From: an uncultured Spirochaetaceae bacterium
Lineage (GTDB): Bacteria > Spirochaetota > Spirochaetia > Sphaerochaetales > Sphaerochaetaceae
NCBI GenBank assembly: GCA_944389065.1
Contig: CALXKZ010000090.1
Coordinates: forward strand, 61,902-125,901
DNA length: 64,000 nucleotides
Reading direction: 5' to 3'
Shown here: one piece after another, positions 51,438-58,806 of the stretch
Numbering within the stretch: position 1 is the first letter of the stretch
How the letters are laid out: each line of letters begins with the position of its first letter
The notes under the pieces: generated by a model
What the model saw: the letters and a program-made list of their open reading frames with translations, nothing else
What the model was told of the DNA's origin: nothing
Database searches by the model: none
Program-made: the position numbers and the translations under genes

Positions 51438-52225
51438 CAGGTTGTCAGAAGACCCTCATCAGAATCGAATTCCTTCCGTCTTATCTTGCGGAATTCATCA
51501 ACAAGGCTCTGTACAGTGAGCTTCTTCTTCTCCTCTCCTGCGACATCCAGGATGATATGCCCTTCATCCATCATTATAAGGCGGTTGCCATAATCGATAG
51601 CGAACTGCATGTTGTGCGTTACCATCATCGCTGTGAGATTGAAACGTTCGATGTACTCCTTCGTGAGGTCCATGACAATCTCTGCATTCCTTGGATCGAG
51701 TGCGGCTGTATGCTCATCAAGAAGCATCAGGGAAGGACGTGAAAGCGTTGTCATCAAAAGCGTCAGAGCCTGTCTCTGTCCACCGGAAAGAAGTCCTACA
51801 TTGTCTTCCATCCTGTCTTCAAGTCCAATAGGCTTCAGAAGCTCTCTGAACTTTGCCTTCCTCTCCTTTGTTAGGCTGAACTTAAGGCCTTTCATGCCTT
51901 TTGAGGAGGCAAGGTTCATATTGTCCTGGATGGACATATTTGCACTTGTTCCTTTTGTAGGATCCTGGAATATCCTCCCGATCATGAAGGCTCTTTTATA
52001 CTCAGGAGCATGGGTTATGTCCTTGTCCTTCAGCTTGATCGTACCTGATGTAACAGGAAATGTTCCTGCAATCATATTGAATAGCGTGGATTTGCCAGAG
52101 CCATTTGACCCGATTACGCAGATGACATCTCCATCATTTACTGTGAGATTGATATCTTCTAGCGCTAGCTTCTCATTCACTGTACCCGGAAAGAATACCT
52201 TTGTAACGTGGCTGATCTCAAGCAT
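51437..52225 (-). CDS. ABC transporter ATP-binding protein (TrpZ/BMP-type)
   Basis: 262 residues: Walker A GSNGSGKST near residue 43, FNMIAGTFPVTSG, Q-loop IGRIFQDP, signature LLSGGQRQALTLLM, Walker B LMLLDEHTAALD and H-loop MVTHNM. LLDEHTA is typical of ATPases paired with ABC_sub_bind proteins. GGAGGGAGACA precedes the ATG, and the start overlaps the permease end by 8 bp. Confidence 0.93.
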   Translation of the reverse strand: MLEISHVTKVFFPGTVNEKLALEDINLTVNDGDVICVIGSNGSGKSTLFNMIAGTFPVTSGTIKLKDKDITHAPEYKRAFMIGRIFQDPTKGTSANMSIQDNMNLASSKGMKGLKFSLTKERKAKFRELLKPIGLEDRMEDNVGLLSGGQRQALTLLMTTLSRPSLMLLDEHTAALDPRNAEIVMDLTKEYIERFNLTAMMVTHNMQFAIDYGNRLIMMDEGHIILDVAGEEKKKLTVQSLVDEFRKIRRKEFDSDEGLLTT

Positions 52226-53156
52226 TGTCTCCCTCCTTGAGGCCCTGTGTTCTCTCAAGAGCCTTCTTTCTTGCTCCCTTCGCGCTGGCCATTGCTCTTG
52301 TCTGGGCAACTGTGAGTGAGATGATCACCAGTATGCCTGTCAGCAGCTTGAAGTCATTAGGAGTAATGCCGATCAGATAGCCATATTTCCTTCCGAGGAA
52401 CATCAGTGCCTTGTATATGATTCCTCCGAGGATAGCTCTCAGGGTTATCAATGATATCCTGTTCGATGAGAAGAGGAACTCTCCGATCATGATAGCTGCC
52501 AGTCCCTGGACTACCATTCCCTGTCCCAGGTTCGCATCCGCAAATCCCTGATACTGGGCAAGAAGGGCACCAGAGAGGGCTATGAGACCATTTGACAATC
52601 CCACGCCGATAAGCTTCAGCGTAGCTGGATTCATTCCCTGGGAAAGGATAACCTGCTCATTTCCTCCAAGGGCTCCAAGTGCAAGTCCAAGGTCCGTACG
52701 GAAGAAAAGATCCATAACCAGCTTCACGACAAGGACGAATATGAGAGTTCCGAGAAGTGAGGCGAATGCCTGCGGCAGGAATGAGAATGCTTCCGGGAAA
52801 AGCCTGTAAAGGGTGTCAACACGGACAAGCGATACATTGGCTTTGTTGCCGAGTATTCTCAGGTTGACTGAATAGAGCATTGTCATTGTGAGAATACCTG
52901 CAAGGAGTCCTGGGATGCGGAGCTTGTTGTGTATTGATGCTGTGACAAGCCCGCAGAGGACACCTGCCAGGAATGCCAGCACGAGCCCCGCTGTGATCCC
53001 AAGTCCGCCAACAATGCACATTGTGGCCACCGCGGCGCCCGTCGCCACAGATCCATCGCATGTCAGATCTGCGAAATCGAGGATTCTATAGCTTATCAGG
53101 ATGCCTAGAACCATAATGGAGAAAATCAGACCTTCTACGAAAATTCCTTCAATCAT
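52218..53156 (-). CDS. ABC transporter permease (TrpY-like)
   Basis: 312 residues with about 8–9 hydrophobic segments and the BPD_transp_2-like pattern: LILDFADLTCDGSVATGAA-type N-terminus, AGVLCGLVTASIH and LGALGGNEQVILSQGMNPATLKLIGVG. It forms the membrane pore of the amino-acid uptake system. GGAAG precedes the ATG. A hairpin in the upstream gap may reduce read-through from the binding-protein gene. Confidence 0.9.
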   Translation of the reverse strand: MIEGIFVEGLIFSIMVLGILISYRILDFADLTCDGSVATGAAVATMCIVGGLGITAGLVLAFLAGVLCGLVTASIHNKLRIPGLLAGILTMTMLYSVNLRILGNKANVSLVRVDTLYRLFPEAFSFLPQAFASLLGTLIFVLVVKLVMDLFFRTDLGLALGALGGNEQVILSQGMNPATLKLIGVGLSNGLIALSGALLAQYQGFADANLGQGMVVQGLAAIMIGEFLFSSNRISLITLRAILGGIIYKALMFLGRKYGYLIGITPNDFKLLTGILVIISLTVAQTRAMASAKGARKKALERTQGLKEGDNA

Positions 53157-53194
53157 TTCATTCTTCCAAATCTGTTTATTAAGTCAAAGCAGAA

Positions 53195-53213
53195 GACCGC
53201 CAGGTTGGCGGCC
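53195..53213 (-). terminator. attenuating hairpin between binding protein and permease genes
   Basis: GGCCGCCA/TGGCGGTC on the minus strand with a 3-nt loop, followed by TTCTGCTTTG. The weak T-tract suggests partial termination, which would give more binding protein than permease. Confidence 0.6.
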
Positions 53214-53234
53214 TTGCTGCATTCTAGCATATCT

Positions 53235-54236
53235 TTATTTCTCTGTCTTCACTCCGTCCTTGATGACTACTGCGGCAGAGTCGAGAAGATCCTGCGGTAT
53301 TGTGATACCTAGATTTTCTGCTGTATCAAGGTTGAACCAGAGCTCGAAATCCTTCGGGTCTGTAAGGAATACTGTCCCAAGGGATCCTGGATTCTCTCCG
53401 TTGTGGATCTTCTCAATGAGCTTTCCGACCTCAACTCCGATTGAGTTGTAGTTGAAGCCCCATGCTATGAGACAATTAAGTCCATCTACTCCTGAAGGAT
53501 CTGCAGAGAAGAGAGGCTTTCCCGCTTTCGTACAGACATCATCAACTGCAGCAAGTGCTGAGATTACATTGTTGTCCGTAGCAATATAAATTGCATCGAC
53601 ACGGTCGATGATTGACTGGGTTGCCATCATGACTTCCGATGAGTTCGCTACAGCGACTTCAACGAACTCAAGACCGAGTTTCTCACATGCGGCCCTTGCC
53701 TGCTCCATCAGAACGACACCATTCTGCTCTCCGGATGAATATACGTTTCCGATCGTCTTTGCACCTGTGATCTCGGAAAGAAGCTCAATCTGTGCCTCGA
53801 CAGGATTCATATCTGAAACACCGCAGACATTGCTTTCGGGATCTGCCGTGTAGTTGTCAGCGACGAGGCCCGCGGATGCAGGGTCTGTTACTGCAGCGAA
53901 GAGAACAGGCCTGTCTGAAAAGATGTTCGCAAGAGCCTGAGCCGATGCTGTTCCGATTCCGAGAACTATATCACAGTCCTCGCTCTTGAACTGCTGAGCG
54001 ATTGAAGCTGCAGTGGAAATGTCTCCCTGAGCGTTCTGGAAATCATAGCGGACAGGAATTCCTGTTCCGGAAAGATAGTCCTGCATTCCAACTTCAACGG
54101 CATCAAGAGCCGCATGGGAAAGGAGCTTTGATACGCCGATAAGCACAGTTCCGTCATCTGCGCTTTCCTGGCTTCCCCCTGCAATAAGTGCGAAGGAAGC
54201 AATAAGAACAGCCATAAGAGCAAGTAGTTTTTTCAT
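53235..54236 (-). CDS. ABC transporter substrate-binding protein (ABC_sub_bind, TrpX-like), copy 1
   Basis: 333 residues. Signal peptide MKKLLALMAVLIASFALIAGG ends in Gly-Gly where a lipoprotein would have Cys, so it should be soluble in the periplasm. The mature part has ABC_sub_bind motifs: GTASAQALANIFSDRPVLFAAVTDP, CGVSDMNPVEAQIELL and TIGNVYSSGEQNG. The family binds tryptophan or tyrosine, but the ligand here is inferred. GGGAGG lies before the ATG; a strong own promoter lies upstream. Confidence 0.9.
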   Translation of the reverse strand: MKKLLALMAVLIASFALIAGGSQESADDGTVLIGVSKLLSHAALDAVEVGMQDYLSGTGIPVRYDFQNAQGDISTAASIAQQFKSEDCDIVLGIGTASAQALANIFSDRPVLFAAVTDPASAGLVADNYTADPESNVCGVSDMNPVEAQIELLSEITGAKTIGNVYSSGEQNGVVLMEQARAACEKLGLEFVEVAVANSSEVMMATQSIIDRVDAIYIATDNNVISALAAVDDVCTKAGKPLFSADPSGVDGLNCLIAWGFNYNSIGVEVGKLIEKIHNGENPGSLGTVFLTDPKDFELWFNLDTAENLGITIPQDLLDSAAVVIKDGVKTEK

Positions 54237-54261
54237 AAAACCTCCCTGAAGGATAGTTATG

Positions 54262-54290
54262 AATATAGCTGAAGCGATTTTTTCATTCAA
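54262..54290 (-). promoter_or_regulatory. promoter of binding protein copy 1
   Basis: TTGAAT, 17 bp, TATATT on the minus strand, with a leader of about 20 nt. Confidence 0.8.
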
Positions 54291-54327
54291 TGTTTCATAT
54301 GCACGCCTACGAATAATTATGCAAAAT

Positions 54328-55272
54328 TTATTCTATCAGGTATTTTGCATCAGCAATGATTTCTTCAGGGATTTCCAGCCCCAGCTCTGCAGCGACTGCC
54401 ATATTTATATAGAGTTCAAGATCTGTAAGGTATTCAGTGCCTATTTCTTCCGGATTTTCTCCATTGATCACTCTCTGTACGATTTCTCCGGTAAGGCGTC
54501 CCGATGCATAGTAGTCGAAACCTCCAGCAAGGAGGACATCCGTCCCTTCTGCAGATGTGACATCTGCACTGAATAGCGGCACTGAAGCTTCCTTGCAGAC
54601 ATCAGATAGTGATGCAATGGCAGAGACGACGGTATTGTCTATTGCTACATACATCGCATCGACTCTGTCGATTATGGACAATGCAGCCATCCTCACCTCT
54701 GCAGAGTTTGCTACCGAAGCAGTGACAAGCTCTGTCCCGTTTTCCTCGCATATCCTCTTCATCTGTTCCATCGCTGATATACCATTTGCCTCTCCGGATG
54801 TATATATCATTCCGATTCTTTCCGCTCCGGTTATTCTTTCTATCAAGGCATAGTGCTCTTCTGCAGGAACCTGGTCGGAAACTCCGCATACATTTGATAT
54901 TCCATCAAGGCCAGCGGCTTTCACATCTGTTACTGATGAGTAGATTACTGGAATATCCTCAAAGACATTGGCAAGCGCCTGGGCTGTAGGTGTTGCTATT
55001 CCTATCACAAGATCCTTTCCTTCTGTTCTGAATACCTGTGCAATCGATGCAGCAGTGCTGATTTCTCCGTTTGCATTCTGCACTTCGATGTCCGCATCTA
55101 TTCCGGCATCCATCAGGTAGTCTTCAATACCTTGTTCGATTGCGTCCAGAGCAGGGTGGGAAAGAAGCTTTGCAATCCCGATTCTCAGTGTTCCATCCTC
55201 TTTTGCACCTTCTGCTGCAGCAGGCAGGATGAGTATAAGCAATATAGTCAGAAGTATAGTCAGTTTCTTCAT
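54328..55272 (-). CDS. ABC transporter substrate-binding protein (ABC_sub_bind), copy 2
   Basis: 314 residues, a paralogue of the downstream binding protein: GIATPTAQALANVFEDIPVIYSSVTD, CGVSDQVPAEEHYALI and RIGMIYTSGEANG align closely. The signal peptide ends in PAAAEG without Cys. It has a separate promoter with an overlapping palindrome and no clear terminator before copy 1. Two binding proteins sharing one permease and ATPase suggests two related ligands. Confidence 0.88.
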   Translation of the reverse strand: MKKLTILLTILLILILPAAAEGAKEDGTLRIGIAKLLSHPALDAIEQGIEDYLMDAGIDADIEVQNANGEISTAASIAQVFRTEGKDLVIGIATPTAQALANVFEDIPVIYSSVTDVKAAGLDGISNVCGVSDQVPAEEHYALIERITGAERIGMIYTSGEANGISAMEQMKRICEENGTELVTASVANSAEVRMAALSIIDRVDAMYVAIDNTVVSAIASLSDVCKEASVPLFSADVTSAEGTDVLLAGGFDYYASGRLTGEIVQRVINGENPEEIGTEYLTDLELYINMAVAAELGLEIPEEIIADAKYLIE

Positions 55273-55283
55273 GTGATTCTCCT

Positions 55284-55328
55284 TGTAGTAACAAGATTAC
55301 TGTAAGAAGAATCACAGGGAATTGTCAA
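55284..55328 (-). promoter_or_regulatory. promoter and palindromic operator of binding protein copy 2
   Basis: TTGACA (55323–55328), 18 bp, TACAGT (55299–55304). An imperfect palindrome with half-sites at 55284–55291 and 55297–55304 covers the -10 and the predicted transcription start, a classic repressor position. AAGGAG follows. Confidence 0.7.
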
Positions 55329-55347
55329 GATACTTCTAAAAGAAACA

Positions 55348-55491
55348 TCAGAAATCTATATCGAATTCCTCATCGTCCAGATCTTCATATTCGCTTTTCT
55401 CTCCATCATCGGCTGCATTTGATTCAACATCGGGGATTATGGAGAAAAGCTCATCGATATCGTCATCATATCCATCATCTTCAAAGCACAT
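55348..55491 (-). CDS. small acidic protein
   Basis: 47 residues, about half of them Asp or Glu (MCFEDDGYDDDIDELF ... DLDDEEFDIDF), no membrane helix. TG-T-TATACT ends 6 nt before the ATG and no ribosome site is seen. It lies between a terminator and the binding-protein promoter, so it is monocistronic. Such a small acidic protein could be a DNA mimic or inhibitor, but nothing shows this; the coding call is tentative. Confidence 0.5.
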   Translation of the reverse strand: MCFEDDGYDDDIDELFSIIPDVESNAADDGEKSEYEDLDDEEFDIDF

Positions 55492-55497
55492 GAGGAA

Positions 55498-55503
55498 AGT
55501 ATA
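55498..55503 (-). promoter_or_regulatory. extended -10 of the small acidic protein gene
   Basis: TG-T-TATACT on the minus strand ends 6 nt before the ATG. The -35 is unclear. Confidence 0.45.
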
Positions 55504-55542
55504 ACATGATGGTCGCTTCCTGCATCCTGGAATGAAATGAAA

Positions 55543-55565
55543 AGAACGGACCAGAGGCCCGTTCT
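55543..55565 (-). terminator. terminator after the nucleosidase gene
   Basis: A 10-bp stem AGAACGGGCC/GGTCCGTTCT (one G-U) with a 3-nt loop is followed by TTTTCATTTC on the minus strand. Confidence 0.85.
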
Positions 55566-55594
55566 CCAGGTAAAGCAAGGGAGTTCCTTTTGCA

Positions 55595-56365
55595 TTACAT
55601 ATTGCCAAGCATCTCCATTACTATGCTTGCGGAGTTATCGGCCGCCTGATCGCCGAAGCCCTCATATGATTCATGAGCAAGTCCATCTGCTTTATCTGAC
55701 ATGCATCTGATGACGACGAATGGCACTCCGTACTGGTAAGCAACAAGCCCGACAGATGCTCCTTCCATCTCGCATGCAAGTGAGTTGAAGCTATCCTGCA
55801 AAGTCCAGACATAGTTCTCGCTTGCGACGAACTGGTCTCCTGTTGCGATGTTGCCTTTGAAAGCGCTGTCTTTGCCCACGACAGCCACAGCAGCTTCATA
55901 TGCCAGATCTGCAAGACCTGCATCCGCTGGGATTCTGCCGTTCTCATCTGAGCCTGCGACTTTGCCCCATACAAATCCATCATTTGTCATATTGCCGTAG
56001 TCATGGACAACAAGATCCGTTGAAACGACAATATCCATGACTTCCGTCTTTTCACCTACGCCGCCTGCGATTCCTGTGAAGATTATGGAGCTTACATCGA
56101 ACTCGTTGATAAGAGTAGCCGCGCCGGCAGCCGCAAGGATCTTGCCGACTCCTGCCTTTGCAAGGACGACGTCTTTCCCCTGAAGCGTGCCAATATTGTA
56201 ATCAACACCTCCGATAGTCTCTGTCCTGCTGATATCCGCATTCTCGAGAAGAAGGCTGAGCTCATTCGACATTGCAGTAATGATTCCGATAGGACCATTT
56301 TCCGAGGCCATGACAGGGGCTGCGGCCATAACTGCAATAAGTACTATGATAATGGATTTCTTCAT
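55595..56365 (-). CDS. exported 5'-methylthioadenosine/S-adenosylhomocysteine nucleosidase
   Basis: 256 residues. A clear signal peptide (MKKSIIIVLIAVMAAAPVMA) precedes a complete MTAN domain: GIITAMSNEL with the catalytic Glu, FTGIAGGVG, IATGDQFV, CEMEGASVG and the proton-donor Asp in RCMSDKADG. The enzyme cleaves MTA and SAH to adenine and the ribosyl product. Exported MTANs are known in Borrelia (Bgp, MtnN). AGGAGG precedes the second of two adjacent ATGs, which is chosen. Confidence 0.92.
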   Translation of the reverse strand: MKKSIIIVLIAVMAAAPVMASENGPIGIITAMSNELSLLLENADISRTETIGGVDYNIGTLQGKDVVLAKAGVGKILAAAGAATLINEFDVSSIIFTGIAGGVGEKTEVMDIVVSTDLVVHDYGNMTNDGFVWGKVAGSDENGRIPADAGLADLAYEAAVAVVGKDSAFKGNIATGDQFVASENYVWTLQDSFNSLACEMEGASVGLVAYQYGVPFVVIRCMSDKADGLAHESYEGFGDQAADNSASIVMEMLGNM

Positions 56366-56382
56366 CATTTCCTCCTTCTTCT

Positions 56383-56411
56383 CTTGTATCCTTGAAACAG
56401 GTTTGTGGCAA
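56383..56411 (-). promoter_or_regulatory. promoter of the nucleosidase gene
   Basis: TTGCCA, 17 bp, TACAAG on the minus strand, with a ribosome site in the short leader. Confidence 0.55.
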
Positions 56412-56482
56412 CTGCCCGATAGGTTTTTGATTTTTAAAACAGTCTGCAAAGGATTGCATGAATCTGCTGTATGCACGTGAAT

Positions 56483-56511
56483 TTGACAGCTGATTTTTCC
56501 CGATTTACAAT
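56483..56511 (+). promoter_or_regulatory. promoter of the KamA-family gene
   Basis: Perfect TTGACA, 17 bp, TACAAT. The leader is about 86 nt and ends in AAAGGGGG before the ATG. I see no riboswitch in it. Confidence 0.9.
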
Positions 56512-56603
56512 ACTTATATAGAATTACATTCATCCGTTCCATTATTTTGCTGTATTGGGGGTCTGCAATATGGACGCTGTGTTTTTCTATAAAAGGGGGT
56601 TTG

Positions 56604-57713
56604 ATGAAAAAATGGCAGAAGCTGCTGGAAGAAAGCTATAGGAGCGTAGAGGAGATTTCAGGGATGCTCGGTCTGGATGCCGATGAGCTTGAGAAGCTTC
56701 ATGGTATCGAGGAGAAGTATCCCGTATGCATCACCGATTATTATCTTCGTCTTATCGACCCTGATGATAGGTATGATCCCATAAGGAAGATGGCGGTGCC
56801 TGATGCTATGGAGTTCTCAGAAGGCGGAAGCACAGATACCAGCGGAGAGTCAGATAACACAGTGATTCAGGGAATGCAGCACAAATATACTCAGACAGCT
56901 CTTGTGCTTTCAACGAATCAGTGTGCTATGTACTGCCGGCATTGTTTCCGCAAGAGGCTGGTAGGGCTTTCGTCCGAGGAAATAGCGGAAAAGCTGCCTG
57001 ATATGGTGAAGTATGCCGAAGAACATCCTTTTATAAATAATATTCTTATATCAGGAGGGGATTCCTTCCTGAATACAGATGATGTGATAAGACGATACCT
57101 TGAGGCTTTCACTTCGGTGCCGACGATTCAGTTCATAAGATTCGGGACAAGGACTCCCGTGACTTTCCCTCAGCGTATAACCGATGATGATGGCGAGCTT
57201 GCTTCAATCCTCAGGGAGTACAGCTGTAAGAAGCCGATCATCATCGTGACGCAGTTCAATCATCCACATGAGATAACACCAGAGGCAAAAAAGGCCATAG
57301 ATGAACTCCGGAATGCAGGATGCACCATACGTAATCAGACTGTGCTCCTGAAAGGGGTAAATGATGAGCCTGCCGTGCTGGCTCTTCTTATGAATAAGCT
57401 TGTCGCAGCTGGTGTCGCCCCATACTATGTCTTCCAGTGCAGGCCTGTTGAGGGCGTGAAGAATCAATTCCAGGTCCCTATCCTCAGAGGATCGAGGATC
57501 ATTGATCTTGCAAAGGCTGGTATGAGCGGGCCTGCAAAGTCCTTCCGCTATGCCATGTCCCATCCGACAGGGAAGATTGAGATACTTGGACAGAATGGTG
57601 ACAGGATGCTCTTCCGATATCATCAGGCTAAGTATGACAAGGATCAGTCGCGGATTTTCACAAGGCCTTTGTCAGAAACGGAATGCTGGTTCGGAGATCC
57701 TGATGCAGAATAG
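56604..57713 (+). CDS. KamA-family radical SAM protein (lysine 2,3-aminomutase-like)
   Basis: 369 residues with the radical SAM cluster motif C-x3-C-x2-C in NQCAMYCRHCFRKRLVG (near residues 106–113), ISGGDSFL, TQFNHPHEI and the PLP-binding region MSHPTGKIEI. It is shorter than classical lysine 2,3-aminomutase (about 416) and longer than EpmB (342). It either makes beta-lysine or has a related role; no EF-P gene is in the window. A terminator overlaps its stop codon. Confidence 0.85.
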   Translation: MKKWQKLLEESYRSVEEISGMLGLDADELEKLHGIEEKYPVCITDYYLRLIDPDDRYDPIRKMAVPDAMEFSEGGSTDTSGESDNTVIQGMQHKYTQTALVLSTNQCAMYCRHCFRKRLVGLSSEEIAEKLPDMVKYAEEHPFINNILISGGDSFLNTDDVIRRYLEAFTSVPTIQFIRFGTRTPVTFPQRITDDDGELASILREYSCKKPIIIVTQFNHPHEITPEAKKAIDELRNAGCTIRNQTVLLKGVNDEPAVLALLMNKLVAAGVAPYYVFQCRPVEGVKNQFQVPILRGSRIIDLAKAGMSGPAKSFRYAMSHPTGKIEILGQNGDRMLFRYHQAKYDKDQSRIFTRPLSETECWFGDPDAE

Positions 57714-57737
57714 GAATTCTGCTGCAGTTTTTGTTTT
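57705..57737 (+). terminator. terminator overlapping the kamA-like stop codon
   Basis: GCAGAAT/ATTCTGC with a 4-nt loop, then TGCAG and TTTTTGTTTTG. The stop TAG at 57711 lies in the hairpin. Confidence 0.7.
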
Positions 57738-57765
57738 GCATCTTTTCGTAAGCAGTGCTAGATGT

Positions 57766-57771
57766 TATCAT
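57766..57771 (+). promoter_or_regulatory. extended -10 of the pdxA-like gene, leaderless spacing
   Basis: TG-T-TATCAT ends 6 nt before the ATG. The -35 position reads TTTTCG (weak). No ribosome site. Confidence 0.55.
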
Positions 57772-57777
57772 CCGGAT

Positions 57778-58791
57778 ATGCTCAGATACGCAGTACTATC
57801 CATGGGAGAAGCTGCAGGAACATCTCCGGAGATAATCCTCCGCTCTGTCATTGCGCTCTCCGCTACGCCTGATGCTGGCCTGATAGTCACGGGAGACCGT
57901 GGCGTCTTTGAACGGGTTGCATCCGATCTTTCTCTTATGCTGCCGTTCGGTGCTTATGCTGATAGTTCTGAATCATTGATAGAGGCAGAGGGAAAGGATG
58001 AGAGGCTTATATTCTACATATCTTCATCTATAGATATGTCAGCATTCAGCTATGGCATTCCTTCTGCTGATACAGGAAGGGCTTCATATAAAGCGCTTGA
58101 GACTGCTGTCGATATAATACAGAATGGACTTGGACAGTCGCTTGTGACATGTCCTGTCAGCAATATCTCGCTTCATGAAGCAGGGTATGGGGAAAAGAGC
58201 GTTCACGAGATGCTCAGGAAGTTTGCCCAGACAGATAGGCTGGTGAACATGGTGAATGCCGGGAATATAAATGCATTTGGTCTTACCCATCGGCGTTCTG
58301 TCAGATCGGCTATAGATAAGATAACCAGAGAGAATGTCATGGAGGCTATTATCAAGATCGATGCCCTTAAGGTATCAAGTTATTTCGATAAAAGCCTTCC
58401 GATAGCCGTTGGTGCTCTCAATCCACAGAATGGAGATGGTGAATGGCTTGGCGCGGAGGAATATGATGCGATAATCCCGGCTGTCACTATTGCAAAGAGC
58501 CTCGGAATGAATGTGGAAGGTCCTGTTGCGGCTGAGGAGCTGTTCTCCAGAAGCGCAAGAGGGGAGTTCGCTGCCATCCTTGTGATGACAGCAGGGGAAG
58601 CATTCGCAGCATGCGGAGCAGCCTCCCCTGATGAGATGCTGATTATATCATGGGGACTTCCTTTCCTGAGGATAGGGATTCCCGGAGATGCTGGACTTCG
58701 TCAGGCTGGAAAGGGAGAAGCCAGTCTGAAAGGAATGATAAGAGCGGTTGGAGAGGCACTGATCCTCCGCGACAATAGTTTTATGGTCTGA
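57778..58791 (+). CDS. PdxA-family protein with degenerate active site
   Basis: 337 residues, aligned with 4-hydroxythreonine-4-phosphate dehydrogenase along its length: GEAAGTSPEI for PGEPAGIGPD, VTCPVSN for ITGPVHK, ALNPQNGDGEWLGAEEYDAI for GLNPHAGEGGH..EEID, and SWGLPFLR near the end. Of the E. coli metal ligands His166 (TTH) is kept, His211 becomes Gln (NPQ) and His266 (YHDQG) becomes Ala (TAGEA). The His of GHTE is Val and DHGTA is lost. It may act on another substrate without metal, or be non-catalytic. Confidence 0.8.
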   Translation: MLRYAVLSMGEAAGTSPEIILRSVIALSATPDAGLIVTGDRGVFERVASDLSLMLPFGAYADSSESLIEAEGKDERLIFYISSSIDMSAFSYGIPSADTGRASYKALETAVDIIQNGLGQSLVTCPVSNISLHEAGYGEKSVHEMLRKFAQTDRLVNMVNAGNINAFGLTHRRSVRSAIDKITRENVMEAIIKIDALKVSSYFDKSLPIAVGALNPQNGDGEWLGAEEYDAIIPAVTIAKSLGMNVEGPVAAEELFSRSARGEFAAILVMTAGEAFAACGAASPDEMLIISWGLPFLRIGIPGDAGLRQAGKGEASLKGMIRAVGEALILRDNSFMV

Positions 58792-58806
58792 ACCAAGGAG
58801 TTGAAT

